DNA from: Sapria himalayana
Taxonomy: Eukaryota > Streptophyta > Magnoliopsida > Malpighiales > Rafflesiaceae
Assembly (NCBI GenBank): GCA_029783825.1
Contig: JAREIK010003003.1
Span: 114,531-178,530 of the forward strand
Reading direction: 5' to 3'
Length of the DNA: 64,000 nucleotides
Of this stretch, positions 1-16,192 are shown piece by piece (the first letter of the stretch is position 1; each line of letters begins with the position of its first letter). The position numbers and the translations under genes were made by a program. The notes beneath the pieces were generated by a model. It searched no databases. It had not been told where the DNA came from and saw only the letters and a list, made by a program, of their open reading frames with translations.

Positions 1-1310
1 TCATTCTATCAATCAATCAATCAATCAATCTTTCTTTCTTTATGACTATCTGTCTATCTGTCAATTTGTCTATTTATCAATTTGTTTGTCAAATTAGCTA
101 TTTAAATTTTTTTGTCTGTTTATCTATCTATCTATCTACGTTTCTATTTATCTGTCAATATATCTTTCTATCTATATGTCTATCTATTTGTCTATCTATC
201 TATCTATTTATCTATCTTTCTTTCTATTTTTCTGTATTTTTGTCTATCTATTTGTCTAACTTTCTATCTATCTAGCTACCAAGCTGATTTTCTATCTATT
301 TCTCTATCTACCTATTTGTATATTTGGCAATCTATCTATATGTCTTTATGTGTGTCTATCTATCTATCTATTTGTCTGTTTATCTATGTATTTATCTATC
401 TATCTATTTGTCTGTCTATGTGTCTCAATATATGTTTGTCTATGTGTCTGTCTATCTATCTATTTATCTATCTATGAGTCTATCTAATTAACTAACTAAC
501 TATCTATCTATCTATCTGTCTGTCTGTATATCTATATATCTATATATCTTTCTGTCTATCATTCAATCTATCTATCTTTATATCTATATGTATATCTATT
601 TATCTATGTATATAATAATATGTCTATCTATTTGTGTATCTTGTTATCTAACTAACTAATTAACTAACTAACAAACTAACTAACTATCTATATATATCTC
701 TCTCTATATATTAATCTATTGATCTTTATATCAATATGTCTATCTATATATCAATCTATCTACCTATCTGTATATATATTTGTTTATCTATCTATCTTTC
801 TGTATGTCAATCTATTTATCTATATATCTATCTGTATATCTATCTATCTATCTTTTTATCTATATGTCTGTCTGTCTATCTAACTGTCTATCTATCTATC
901 TATCTTTTTATCTATCTATCTATTTATCTACAAAATTATCTATCTATCTAACTATTTGTATATCTTTCTATCTATTTGTCTACTCATCTATCACTCTATT
1001 TATCTATCTTTCATTATATCAATCTATATATTTATATATTTATCTACCTGTCTATCCATATGTTAAATAATCTATCTATCTATCTGCTTATCTATCTTTC
1101 TATCAATCTACCTATCTATTTGATTATCTATTATTTTATAATCTATCTATCAAACTCACTTTTAATCAAACAATAAATCTTTATATCTATCTCTCCATAA
1201 ATCTATCTAATAATTTTTCAATCTATCTGTCTATCTATCTTTCTATCAATATACCAATTTATCTATCTATATATTTTCAATATGTGTATCAAACATTTTA
1301 TCAATCTATC
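1..1310 (+). repeat. 1.3-kb array duplication, copy A (left end outside window)
   Basis: Non-periodic landmarks recur in the same order about 5.66 kb downstream: a CAAT run followed by TTTCTTTCTT at 10-40, AGCTACCAAGCTGA near 270-290, TGTGTCTCAATATATG near 420, CTTTCATTATATCAATCT near 1008, and TATATTTTCAATATGTGTAT near 1270-1290. The offset is 5661 at the left and 5675 at the right, so only small indels separate the copies. The copy probably begins before base 1. Confidence 0.8.
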
Positions 1311-4300
1311 TTTAAATCTATCTATCTATCTATCTATCTAACTATCTATCTATATGTCTGTCTGTATATCTATCTACCTATATGTCAATCTATCCGTCTA
1401 TTTATTTATATTTCTATCTAACAATCAATTTTTCTAACTATCTATCAATTTGTCTATCAATATGCCTATCAATCTATCTATAAATTTATCTATCAATTTG
1501 TATATCAATATTTATATCTATATATCTAATTATATGTCTATCTGTCTATCTATTTATCTATCTATATATTTATCTATCTATCTTTCTATCTATTTGTTTA
1601 TCTACTCACTATTTATCTATTTTTCTATCTATATATCAATCTATCTATCTTACTACATATATATACTTATATCTATCTATCTGTATATCTATTTATCTAT
1701 CAATATGTCTATCTATCATACTTTATAATTATCTATTTGTCTATCTATATATCAATCTATTTGTCTAATAATTTATCGAGCTATTAGATTCTTTACGTGT
1801 CTATTTATCTATCAAACTATATGTCAATCTATTTATCTATCAATCTGTCTATCTATCTATATATCAATATGTCTATCTATATGTCTATCAATCCGTCTAA
1901 CTATCTATCTATTAAACTTTTTATTAATCTGTTTATCAATTCTTCTATCAATCTATCTATTAATCTATTTATCAAAATGTCGATCTATTTGTCCAACAAT
2001 CTATCTATCAATTTGTTTATCAATCTATCTATTATTCTATATATGTATCTATGTATCTATCTATCTATCATTTACTTTATTTATCTATCTATCTATATAT
2101 TTGTCTATCAATCTATCTATCCATTTATCTATCTGTCTATCTATCTATTAATATTTTTATTTATCAATTTGTCTATCTTTCTGTCTATCTATTTGTCTAA
2201 CTAACTAACTATCTATCTATCTATCTATTTATCAATATATTTATCAATCTTTCAATCAAGATATTTATATATCTCTATATCAATCTTTCTATTAATCTAT
2301 TTATCAAATTGTCTATATATTTGTCTATCTGTCTATTTATTTGTTTGTATGTCTTTTTGTTTGTTTGTCTATTTGTCTGTGTATTTGCATGTCGGTATGT
2401 TTATCTGTCTATCTACCTACATTCCTAAATATATTTTTACCTAAATTTCTTTTTGCCTTTCTAAATTTCTATCTATCTATTTGTCAATATTTCTTTGTAT
2501 ATATCTATCTATCTATTTTTCTAACTATCTAACTATCTATTTGACTGACCATCTATTTTTCTATATGTTTATCTGTCTATATATCTATATGTTTATTTAT
2601 CTTTCTATCTAACTATCTATTTATCAATCTAAATGTCTATATATCTATCTATCTTTATGTATGTCTATCTGTCTATCTATCTATCTAATTATGTATATGT
2701 CTATCTTTTAACTATCTATCTGTTTTTTTGTCTGTCTTGTATGTGTTTGTCTTTCTTTTAGTCAATATGTCTATCTTTCTATCTGTATGTCTATCTATCT
2801 ATCAATTTATCTATCTGTCTATATATATATACTTATCTCTTTATATATAATCTATCTGTCTATCTATCTCTCTATCCATTTGTCTATATATCTATTTATC
2901 TATCTATCTATCTATCTATATGTTTATCTAGATATCTATATATCTATCCCTCTTTTTGTCTATCTATATCTCTAACTATCTATTTATCTATCTTTCAATC
3001 TATCTATCTTTCAATCTATCTATCTTTCTATTTGTTTATCTATTTTTCTATCTATCTATCTATCTATATATTAAACTATTAATCAATCTATCTATTAATC
3101 TTTCTATTAATCTGCCTATCAATTTGTCGATAAATTTGTCTATCAGCATATAAATCTATTTGTTTATCTTTTTATCTATCTATCTATCTATCTATGTATC
3201 AATATCTCTATCTATCAGTCTATCAATCTGTCTAACTTTCTCTCTATCAATCTATCTTTCAATTTATCAATCATTCTATATATAAAACTGTTTATCAATC
3301 TTTCTAACAAAATGTCTATCTGTCAATCTATAAATAGATCTATCAACCTATCTATCAATATGTTATCAAACTATCTATAAATCTATCTATCAATCTCTCT
3401 TTTAATCTATCTATGTATCTATATATCTATCTGTCTGACAATTTCCTATACATTTATCTATCAATGTGTCTTTTTATATGTCTATTTATCTATATATCTA
3501 GATATCTATCAATCAATTTGTCTATCGACCTATTTATCTATTATTCTATCTATCTATCTATTTATCTATCTATTTGTCTGTCTAAATATGTATCTATATA
3601 TAAATCTGTCTATCTATCTATATATCAATTTTCGATCTATATATATCTCAATATGTCTATAAATCTGTCTATCAATTTGCCTATCAATCAATCTATCAAT
3701 CTATCTATTAATCTATCAATATATATATCTTTATATCTATCAATCTATCTATAAATCTATCATTCAACTTGTCTATCTTTTTATCTATCTATATATCTAT
3801 CTATCATGTGTTTATATGTCTATTATCTATCTATCCATCTTTCTGTCTATTTATTTAACTATCTATCTCTCTATCTCACTATCAATCTATAAATCTATCA
3901 ATCTATCATTCTATAATTCTATCTATCTATCTTTTTATAAATATATCTATCAATTTGTCTATTAATCTGGCTATCTATCTGTATATCTATCTGTTTATCT
4001 TTTGGGATATCAATATATCAATCTACCTATCTATTTATCTGTCTATTTATCTATCTATCTATCTGTATATCTATCTGTCTAACTATTTATCTATCTATTT
4101 ATCTATATATCTATCTTTTTATCTCTCTATCCATCTATATATCTAGCTATCTATCTATTTATCTATTTTTCTATCTATCTATTTATATGTTTTTCTATCT
4201 GCTTATATATTTGCCTATCTACATATCTATATGATTATTTATGTATCTGTCTATCTATGTATCTATTTATCTACCAATATATCTGTCTATCTTTCTGTCT

Positions 4301-5661
4301 ATCTATCTATTTATCTATCTATATGTCTATCTATCTATCAATCTATATATTTATTAGTCTCTCAATCAATTTATATATTAATCTATATATAAATCTACCA
4401 ATCTATACATGTATCTATCTGTTTATCAATCAATCTATCTATAAATCTATCTATTTATTTATATTACTATCCATCTATATGTCTCACTCTATATGTTTGT
4501 CTATCTTTAGTCTTTCTATCTAGCTAACTGTCTATTTGTTTATGTGTTTGTATTTCTATCTATCTATCTATCTATATGTCTGTCTGTCTATTAATATAAC
4601 TGGATATAAATCTATTTATCTGTCTAACTATCTATTTATCGATCAATCAATCATTCTATCTTTCTATTTATCAATTTGTCTATCTTTCTTTCAATATGTA
4701 TGTCTATCTTTCTATCTATATGTTTGTTTTTCTAGCTTTCTATTATATTTTTGTCTGTTTTTCTATCTGTCAATCAATCAATCTATCTATCTATCTATTT
4801 GTCTGTATATCTATTTGTCTGTGTATCTATTTGTCTATCTATTTTCTATGTATCTATCTTTAAATCTATATATCTTTGTATTTTTCTTTTGATCTATCTA
4901 AAAATCTATCTATCAAATTATATATCTATCTATCTATCAACCAGTCTATAAATAAATAAATCAATCTATTATATATTTATCTATCTGTCTATATATTTCT
5001 CAATCAATCTATCTCTAAAAATGTCTATCTATTTGTCAATCTTCCTGTTTATTTATCTATATATCTATTTGTCTTTTTATCAATCTATTTATTTTTCTAT
5101 CTATCTATCTATCTATATGAATATCTTTTTGGATATCATTCTGCATATCTATCTGTCACTCTACATGTATATCTATCTGCATATCTATCTACTAATTTAT
5201 CTATCAATTAATCTATCTATATATCTGTCTATCTGTATATCTATATATCTATTTAATAATCTTTCTATATATTGGTCTATCTATCTGTTTATCTATTTTT
5301 CTATCAATTTTTCAATCAATCTATCTAAATATGTGTTTTTCTTTCTATCTATAAATCATTCTATCTATATATCTATATATCTATCTGTTTATCTTTCAGT
5401 CTGTCTATATGTCTCTCTATGTATCAATATGTGTGTCTACCTATATATCTTTTTGGTTGTGTGTCTAATTATCTACATGTCTGTATGTCTCTCTATCTAT
5501 CTTTCTATCTACCTATATAGTTATCTAATTATCTATCTTATCTATCTATCTATTTGCATATCTATCTGACTATCTTTCTCTCTATCTATATGTGAATATA
5601 TCTGTCTATCTTTATATCTATCTATTTATCTATCTAACAATCTATCTATCTATCTATCAAA

Positions 5662-6985
5662 TATGTCTATCAATCAATCAATCAATCAATCTTTCTTTAT
5701 TTCTTTTTGTCTATCTGTCTGTCAATTTGTGTATTTATTAATCTATTTGTCAAACTAGCTAACTAATTTTTTTGTTTTTCTATCTATTTATCTATCTAAC
5801 TTTCTATCTACGTGTCTATTTATCTGTTTATATATCTTTCTATCTATATGCCTATCTATCTGTCTATTTATCTATCTATCTCTTTATTTATCTATCTATC
5901 TTTCTATTTTTCTATCTTTTTGTCTATCTATTTGTCTAACTTTCTATCTATATATCTTTCTATCTATCAAGCTACCAACCTGACTTTCTGTCTATCTGTC
6001 TATCTACCTATTTGTATATCTGGAAATCTATCTATATGTCTATATGTGTGTCTATCTATCTATCTATTAATCTGTCTATCTATGTATTTATCTATCTATC
6101 TATCTATTTGTCTGTCTATGTGTCTCAATATATGTTTATCTATGATTCTGTCTATCTATCTATCTATGAGTCTATCTAACTAACTAACTATCTGTCTATC
6201 TATGTATTTATCTATATATTTATCTTTCTATCAGTATATCCATATATCTATATATCTTTCTATCTATCATTCAGTCTATCTATCTTTATATATGTATGTA
6301 TATCTATGTATCTATCTATATAATAATATGTCTATATATTTGTTTATCTTGCTATCTTACTAACTAACTAACTAACTATCTATCTATCTATCTATCTCTA
6401 TCTCTCTCTATCTATTAATCTATCGATCTTTATATCTATATGTCTATCTATATATCAATCAATCAATCTATCTATCTGTCTATATATATGTTTATCTATC
6501 TATCTATTTATCTTTCAATCAATCAATCAATCTATCTATCTATCTATCTATTATCTATATATCTATATGTATATCTATCTATCTATCTATCTTTTTATCA
6601 ATATGTCTAGGAATCTATCTATCTGTCTATCTATTTGTATATCTATCTATCTATTTATCTACTCATTTGTCTCTCTATTTATCTATCTTTCATTATATCA
6701 ATCTGTATATCTATATAACTATCTACATATTTATCTATATGTCAAATAATCTATCTTTCTATCTATTTTCCTATCTATCTTTCTACCAATCTACCTATCT
6801 ATTAGATTATCAGTTATTTTATAATCTATCTATCAAACTCACTATCAATCAATCAATCTATCTATCTATCTATATATCTATCTAATAATTTTTCAATCTA
6901 TATGTCTATCTATCTTTCTATCAATATACCAATTTATCTATCTATATATTTTCAATATGTGTATCAATCATTCTATAAATCTATC
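5662..6985 (+). repeat. 1.3-kb array duplication, copy B
   Basis: This is the second copy of the block at 1-1310, with the same ordered landmarks: CAAT run at 5671, AGCTACCAACCTGA near 5970, TGTGTCTCAATATATG near 6120, CTTTCATTATATCAATCT near 6690, TATATTTTCAATATGTGTAT near 6945-6965. The two copies differ by substitutions and whole-unit indels. They are clearly more diverged than the 49-53 kb pair, suggesting an older event. Confidence 0.8.
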
Positions 6986-8618
6986 TTTTTGTCTATCTAT
7001 CTATCTATCTACCGATCTATCTATCTATCTATCTATCTGCATATTTATCTGTTTACCTATCTATCTGACTATATGTATTTCTATCTTTTTATCTTTCGTT
7101 CAATCATTTTATCTATTTGTCAATCTAAATGTTTATCAATCTATCTTACTATTTGTATATTTATCAGTCTATCTGTCTGTATATCTGGCTATTTATATTT
7201 CTATCTATTTATCTAACTATCTATATAACATCAATCAATAAATCTTTCTATCTATCATTCAATATATTTATCAATCAGTCAATCAATCAGTCAATCAATC
7301 TATTTATCTATCTGTCAATCAATTTGTTAATCAATCTGTTTATCTATATGTTTAACTATTTATTTATCTATTTGTCTATATATTTGTCTAAATATTTATC
7401 TATCTTTTATCTATCTACCTATATATCTATTAATCTGTATGTTTATCTATATTTCTATCTATATATCAATCAATCAATCTATCTATCTATCTATGTTTCT
7501 ACCTATCTATCTATTTATATTTCTATCTATCTTTCTGTCTTTTTATCTTCATTTCTATCTATCTATTTGTCTATTTATGTATACCTATATATCAATCTTT
7601 ATAATAATCTATCTATTTGATATCTTGCTATCGATTTATCTATCTATCAATCTATATATCTATCTGTCAATCTATTATTCTAATTATCTTTATATCAATA
7701 TGTCTATCTATCTAACTATCTATATATAAGTTTATTTATCTAACTATCTATCTATCTATATATCTATCTGACTATCTATCTTTTTATCTATATTTTTATC
7801 TATCTATCTATCGATATATATATCTGTTTGTCTATCTTTCTATCTCTCTGTCTAACTATCTATTTTTTTGAGTATCTATCAATCTGCTATCTATCTTTTT
7901 AATTAATCTATTTGTATATCTATCTATATATCTATTTTTCTACCTATTTATCTATCTTTATATATACCAATCTATTTATCTATATGTCTATCTACATATC
8001 TATGTATATGTCTTAAAATCTATCTATCTGTCTATATATATATCTAAATATCTTTCTATCAATCTACAATTTATATATCTATCAATCTACAATTTATCTA
8101 CCTATCAATCTATTTTTCTTTGTGTATCAATCATTATATCAATCTATCTTTGTGTCTGTGTATCTGTCTGCCTATCTATCTATCTATTCATTTATCTATT
8201 TATCTATTTTTTTATCTATCAATCTAACTATCTATATATTTATCGATCTATATATCTATCTACATATCTATCTGTCTGTCTGTCTATCTGACTATCTATA
8301 TATTTATCTTTTTGAAACTCTGTCTATCTATCAATCTATTTATCATTTTTCTATCTATTTGTTTATCAATCTTTCTTACTATCTGTCTATCTATCAGTCA
8401 ATCTAACTATCTATCTGTCTAACAATCTATATATCCATGTGTCAATCTATCTATCTTTCTTTATTTCAATCTTTTTATCAATCTGTTAATCAATCTAGGA
8501 ATAAATCTATCTATCAATTTATCAATGTATCTGTCTTTCTACATGTCTATCTATCTATTTATCTATCTATGTAGTTGTCTATATGCCTATTTATTTAACC
8601 ATCTGTCTATCTATATAT

Positions 8619-8619
<1 letters not shown>

Positions 8620-8655
<36 letters not shown>
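8620..8655. repeat. (AT)n dinucleotide run
   Basis: An uninterrupted AT run of about 36 nt sits inside the TCTA array. Confidence 0.95.
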
Positions 8656-8659
<4 letters not shown>

Positions 8660-10335
8660 CTAGATAGCTATCTATTTGTATATTTGTATGACAATCAATG
8701 TGTTTGTCTTTCTCTCTATTTGTCTATCTATCTTTTTATATATCAATCTATCTAACTATCTATATTCTGTCTACTTATCGAAATGTCTATTGATATTTTT
8801 ATCAGTATATTTATTTATCTGTCTACTATCTAAGCATCTATTTGTATGGATATCTATTTATCTATATATCTGTCTATATATTTGACTGTATATTTTCCTA
8901 TCTATCTATCTGTCCATCTATCTGATTATTTGTCTATATATTTATATTTATATATATCTTTCTATCTATGTGTCTGCTTACATATCAATTTATCTATTTG
9001 TCTATCTATTTGTGTATCTATATGTCTATCTATCTGACTATCTATCTATTTATCTATCTATATGTCTATCTATTTGTCTATCTATTTGTCTATCTGTTTA
9101 TCTATGTATCTATCTATCTATCAATATATCTATATTTATAACAATTTGTCTATCTATCTTTCTATGAATTTGCCTGTGTTTTATAATTATATTTCTATCT
9201 AACTACCTATATATTTGTCTATCATTTTGTCTATCTATCTAATTATATATATATATATATATCCAATTATATGTCTATCTATTTGTCTATCAACCTATCT
9301 ATCTATCTTTCTGTCCATTTATCAATCAATCTATCTATCTATTTGACTATTAATCTGTCTAATAATTTGGCTATCAATCTATTAATCAATTTGTATATTT
9401 ATCTATCTATGTGTCTGTCTATCTATATATCAATCTTTCTACCTATTTGTCTAACTGATCTATCTTTCTATCTGTCTATCTATCTATGTATCTATTTGTC
9501 TATCTTTAATTTTATTTATCTATCATTCAATTTGTCAATCTATCTATGTATCTATCTATCTATCAATTTGTCTATCCTATTTGCTCTCTATCTATCTATC
9601 TACTCTCTATCTTTCTATCTATATGTTCATCATTTTATTTGTCTATCTATTTATCTATAAATCTAAATGTCTGTCTCTCTATATATCTGTCAAAATATAT
9701 GTATATATATATCTATTAATCTATCTATCAATTTGTCTATCAAAAATACTATAAATTTGTATATCTATATATATATATATATATATATCTGTCTATCTCT
9801 CTATCTATCTATATGTCTATCAAAAATCTATCTATTTATCTATCTATCTATCTACTATCTATATATCTATATATCTATCGATCTATTTATCTATATATCT
9901 GTCAATCTATTTGTATGTCATTTTGTTAATCTATTTGTTTGTCTATCCGTCTGTCTATCTATCTTTTTATTAATCAGTGTATCTATCTATCTATCTATCT
10001 ATGTTTCAATCTGTCTATCAATCTAACTATCAATCTATGTATAAATCTATCTATAAATCTATATATATATATATATATATATATCTATCTATCTATCTAT
10101 TTGTCTATCTATCTACCTATCTATTAGTCTATCTATTTGTATGTATATCTATTTTTATATCTTCCTATCTTTATGTCTATCTCTTTGTATGTCTATCTAC
10201 TAATCTATCTATGTGTCTATATATCTAATTATTTGTCGATCTATCTATCTATCTCTCTATCTGTCTATCTATCTGACGATCTATATATCTATCTATCTAT
10301 TTGTCAATCTATCTATCTATTTGTCAATGTATTTG

Positions 10336-10374
<39 letters not shown>

Positions 10375-12207
10375 ATCCATCTAATTATCAGTCTATCTTT
10401 GTATATATCTTTATATCTATATATTTGTCTATCTAGATATCTATATATAAAAATATATTTATCTATTTATCTCTCTATCAATCAATCTATACATCTATCT
10501 TTCTATCTATCCATCTATCTATATATCTATTTGTCTATCTTTTTGTAAATCAATTTTTGTAACTATTTGTCTATCTATCTATTTATTTATCTATCTATTT
10601 GTCTATCTATCTATCTATCTATCTATATATATGTATATCTTTCTTTCTAACTATTTATCAATATATTTGTCTATATATTTATTATGTATCTTTTTATCTA
10701 TATATGTAATAATCTGTCTTTGTAAAAGTCTATCGATCTTTCTTTCTATTTGACTCTTTATTATTTATCTATTTGTCTATCTATATGTTTATCGACATGA
10801 CTTTCTATCTATCTATCAATCTATTTATCTATCTATATAGCTATCTATCTATCTATCTATCTATTTGTCTATCTATCTAACTATCCATATATATATATAT
10901 ATATATAACTATCTGTCTTTATGTACGTCTATTTATTTTTTTATATATCTTTGTATCTATGCTTCTATGTATTTGCTACCAATCTATGTATATATCTATT
11001 TATTTGTATATTTATCTATATGCCTACCTATCTATATAACTGTTTGTCATCTATCTGTATGTGTATATGTATATATATCTATGTGTCTGTATGTCAATCT
11101 ATATGTATATATATCTGTCTATATATCTATCTATCTATTTGTCTGTCTATTTATTTTTTATATGTCTATTCTCTCTATCTGTCTATTTGTCTATCTACCT
11201 ATGCATATATATATTTGTTTATCAGTCTATCTATATGAATTTATGTATGTCTATATTTTTTTCTATCTATTTGCATACTATTTTATCTATCTCTCTAAGT
11301 ATTTGTTTATCTATCTATATGTTTATCTATATGTCTGTCTATCTCTTTAACTGTTTATCTATATACCTATATATCTATCTATCTTTTTGTCTATATATCT
11401 ATCTGTCTTTCTATCTATCTATCTATATGTATATCTGTCTATCTTTTTGTCTATTTATCTGTATATCTATCAATTTTTCTATCTATCTTTCTTTCTATCA
11501 ATCTATCTGTCTATTAATCTATCTATCAATCTATTTGACAATCTATATGTCTATCTATCTATTTTTTACCCCATCTTTCAATTTATCTTTCAATCTGTCT
11601 ATTAGCCTATCTAACAATCTTTATATCAATTTGCCTATCAATCTGTCAATGTGTCCATCTATCAGTCTATCAATCTATCTTTATATCAGTATATCATCTA
11701 TTTATCTATTTTTCATTATATATGAGTATCTATCTGTCCCTCTATATGTCTATCTATCTATATATCTATCTGTTTATATGTTTGTCATTCAATCAATCTT
11801 TCTGTTTATGTGTTTGTCAATATATTTGTTTATCTATTTTTCTATCTACCTGTCTATTTAAATGTTTATCTACCTGTCTATATATTTGTCTATCTTTTTT
11901 TCAATTTATTTATTTATCTATTTGTCTGTCTATCTGTCTATCTTTGTGTCTATTTATCTATTTGTCATCTTTCTATATGTCTATCTATCTGTCTATCTCT
12001 CGTTCTAACTATCTATCTATCTATTTTTCAACGTATGTGTCTATCAATCTATCTACCTGACATCTTATTTGTCTCTCTATTTATATGTCTATCTAATTGT
12101 GTATCTATCTATCTTTCTTTCTTTCTATCTATTCATCTATCTATCTATGTTTATGTTTCTTTTTCTGTCTATTTGTTAGTCTATTTGTCTATCTATCTAT
12201 CTATATG

Positions 12208-12213
<6 letters not shown>

Positions 12214-12252
<39 letters not shown>
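12214..12252. repeat. (AT)n dinucleotide run
   Basis: A nearly perfect AT run of about 39 nt, immediately followed by a TCAA-rich domain of the array. Confidence 0.95.
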
Positions 12253-12254
<2 letters not shown>

Positions 12255-12540
12255 ATATGTCTAATAATCTACCAATCAATCTGTCTATTAATCTTACAAT
12301 CTATCAGTCTATTAATCTATCTATCAAACTATCTTTCAATCTATTTATCTATATGTCCCTTTATCTGTTTATCTCTCAGTCTTTCAATATGTCTATCAAT
12401 CTGTCTATCAATCTATCTATCTATCTGTATATCTATTTGACTTTCAATCTATCTATCAATCTGCCTATAAAAATATCTATCAATATGTCTTTCAATCTAT
12501 ATATCTATATATCTACATATCTATTTATTTATTAGTCTCA
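12253..12540 (+). repeat. TCAA-enriched domain of the array
   Basis: Here TCTATCAA octamers dominate over plain TCTA, so translated frames become rich in Asn (Ile-Asn-Leu-Ser cycles). Similar domains occur near 1900-2060, 3060-3400, 11500-11690 and 15640-15900. Clustering of one variant suggests local spread of a mutated unit. Confidence 0.7.
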
Positions 12541-15500
12541 CAATCTGTCTATCTATTTATCTATTTATCTATCTATCTATCTATTTGTGTATATGCCTAT
12601 CTATCTATCTATCTATTGATTGATCTATCAATCATTCAATCCATCCATCAATCAGTCTGTCTATTTATATGTATATCTATCTTTCTATTTGCATATCTAT
12701 TTATCTATCTATCATCTATCTATATGTTTAGCTGTGTTTATTTATATATGTCTATCTATCTCTCTATGAATCTATCTATTTATATATCTATCTGTTTATG
12801 TGTATATCTATCTATCTATCAAGGTGTTTATATGGCTGTCTATTTGTCTATCATTTTGTGTTTATATATCTATCTCTCAATATGTCTGTCTATCATATTG
12901 TTTACTTGTCTATATGTTTGTATATTTATCTATCTATCTATATATCTGTCTATTTTTATATTTGTATATTTGTCTGTTTTTCTATCTGTTTGTAAATCTA
13001 TATGTGTATCTACATATCTATCTACAAATTTTTTTATCTGTCTACCTACCTATCTATCTTTCTGTCTATTTACCAATTTATGTATTTGTCTACCTATCTA
13101 TATGTCTGTTTATCTATTTGTCTTTCTGTATGCCTATGTGTCTATATATTTTTTATCTATCTATCTATCTAGGCCGTCTATCAATTTGTCTTTATATATA
13201 TCAATCAATCAATTAAATCTGCCTATCTATATGTGTATCTATCTATATATCTTTTTGTCCATCTAACTGTCTATATATCTATATATATTTCTATCTATCG
13301 ATCTATCTATGTGTGTTTCTATTTGTCTATCTTTCTATTTGTCTAAAAATCTGTCTATCTATTTGTATATCTATCTATCTATATATCTATCTTTCTTTCT
13401 TTCGATCTCTCTATTTGTCTATCTATCTGTCTATTAATATGTGTATAAATGTATCTATCAAAATATCTACCAATCTATCTATCTATCTATGAATCTAATT
13501 CTATATATCTATATCTATATATCTATTTATCCATCTATCCATCTATCAATCTATCAATCTGTATATCTATTTGTCTATAGATCCTATAATCAATCAATCT
13601 ATCTATCTATCTATCTATGTGCCTATCTTATTGTTTATCTATTTGTCTATCTGTCGGTCTATGTGTCTATATATTTATTTATCTATCTATCCATGTGCCT
13701 ATCTTTTTGTCTATCTGTTTATCTATCTATTTGTCTATGTGTCGATCTATGTATCTATATATGTATCTATCTATCTATCTATTTAACTATCTATCTATTT
13801 GTCTATCTATGTATTTATCAATATGTTTATTTATCTCTCTATCTATCAATTTTTTATCAATCAATCAATCAATCAATCTGTCTGTCTAACTATCTATTTA
13901 TATGTCTCTTTATCTATCTATCTATCTATCTATATGTCTGTCTTTCTGTCTATCTATCTATCTATCTGTCTGTCTGTCTATATATCTATCTATCTAAGTA
14001 TCTATCTATCTGACTATTTATTTACCTATATTTTATCTGTCTATTTCTCTATCTATCTTTCTATCTATCTATTTGTCTATCTATTTATTTATATATCTAT
14101 TTGTCTATCTATCTATCTATCTATCTATATGTCTAACTATATATCTAATAATCTATCTATCCATCTGTCTATCTTACTATCTACCTATCTATCTATCTAT
14201 ATGTATATCTATTTGTCTAACTATCTATTTATTTATAAATATATCTATCTGTTTATCTATATATCTATCTATCGATCTATCTATTTGTATATCTATATGT
14301 CTATCGATCTATCGATCTATTTGTCTATTTTTATTTATATCTGTCTATCTACCAATTTATATAGATATATATCTCTCTATCGAAATACCTATCAAACTAT
14401 ATACTTAACTATATGTCTACCTGTCTGTCTATATTTCTGTATAATAACTAACTATCTATCTATTTATCTTTTAGTTTGTATATCTATTTGTCTATCTTAC
14501 AATCTATCTATCTATCTGTCTATCATTAGGTCTAACTATTTGTCTATCCATCTATCTATTTATATATATTTCTATCTTTTAATCTATATGTCTATCTTTC
14601 TATGTTTTTCTATATCTATCCATTTATCTATTTGTATATAAATATGTCGATTATCTAAATATCTATCTGTCTATTTTTATGTCTATCTATCTATCAGTCT
14701 TTATATATGTCTGTCTATCAAACTACCTATCTATCAATTTACTTAACTATATGTCTAACTCTTTATCTCTTTCTGTATATCTGGCTATCTATCTATCTAT
14801 CTATCTATCGGTTTATCTATCAATCTATATATCTTTCGGTCTATTTATTTGTCTATCTACCTATTTTTCTATCTATTTGTATTTCTATCTATTTAACCAA
14901 CTATCTTAAAGTATATCTTTCAATCTGACCATATGTATATATGTCTGTCTATCACTCTATTTATCGATCAATCAATCAATCTATCTTATCTATATATCTG
15001 TCTATCTATCTATATGTCTGACTATTTATCAATTTGTCTAACTATCTATCTATCTGTTTGTCTGTTTATCAGTCTATCCATCTATCCATCTATCTATCTA
15101 TCTGTTTGTCTATCTATCCATCTATCTATCTATCTATCTGTTTATATGTATATATATCTATATATCTATCTGTTGTCTAATTGACTATCTATTTGTCTAT
15201 TTATCTATATGTCTATAAATCTATGTATCAGTATATCTGAATATTTATTTGTATGTATATCTGTTTGTCAATCTATCTGCATATCTGTCTATTTAGCTAT
15301 CTTTCTCTCTATCTATTTTGTCTATTTGTCTATCTATTTGTCTATGTATCTATCTATATATCTGTCAATCAATCTTTCTATCAATCTATCTAATTATCTA
15401 TTTAGATGTCTATCTATCTGTATACCTTTCTATCTATATCTAACTATCAATCAATCAAACAATCTGTTTGTCTATCTATGTGTCTATATAACTAAATAAG

Positions 15501-15639
15501 TATCTATATATTTATCTATCTAGCTATCTAATATTTATTTATCTTTCTATCTATCTACCTACATATCTATATGTCTGTCTACTTACTTGACTCTCATCCT
15601 TTCTATTTATTTATCTTCTATGTGAGCATCTATATATCT

Positions 15640-15920
15640 TTCTATCAATCAATCTATCAATTTAACTATAAATTTGTCTATCAATCTTTCTATAATTGTG
15701 TCTATCAATCTGTCTAATAATCTATCTAACAATCTACGTATAAATATTAGTACAAATCTATCTATCAATCTGTCAATAAATCTTTCTATTAATCTATCAA
15801 TTTATCTATCTATGAATCTAATTATCAATCTTTATATCAATCTGTCAATCAATCTAATTCTATATTTATCTATATATCTGTCTATCTATCTTTCTATCTA
15901 TCTATCTATTAATCAATAAA
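15640..15920 (+). repeat. TCAA-enriched domain of the array
   Basis: The TCTATCAA octamer recurs with little plain TCTA between copies, then the sequence returns to ordinary TCTA units after about 15850. Confidence 0.7.
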
Positions 15921-16136
15921 TATATTTATCTATATGTCTAAATTTCTCTCTATCTATACATATATCTATCCATCTATCTATTTGTCTATTTAACCATCTG
16001 ACTAACTATATCTATTTCTATTTATCTTTCTATATATCTATATGGTTATCTATCTGTATAATAATCTACCTATCAATTTGTTTATAAATATTTTTTTTAT
16101 TTGTCTATCTTTTTGTTGAACTATCTTTGTGTCTAT

Positions 16137-16160
16137 TTAAATAAATAAATAAATAAATAT

Positions 16161-16191
<31 letters not shown>
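16137..16191. repeat. (AAAT)n plus (AT)n compound microsatellite
   Basis: About five AAAT units run into two AT stretches separated by an AAAT interruption. This is a local composition change inside the TCTA array. Confidence 0.9.

Positions 16192-16192
<1 letters not shown>

Noticed and set aside
11061..11861. Long + strand open frames in the array, up to about 305 codons, with [14 protein letters not shown] sequence that look like membrane proteins
   Set aside because: They are products of translating a 4-bp repeat that lacks stops on one strand. All three frames are open over the same DNA, there is no codon bias, and start codons come from chance ATG variants.
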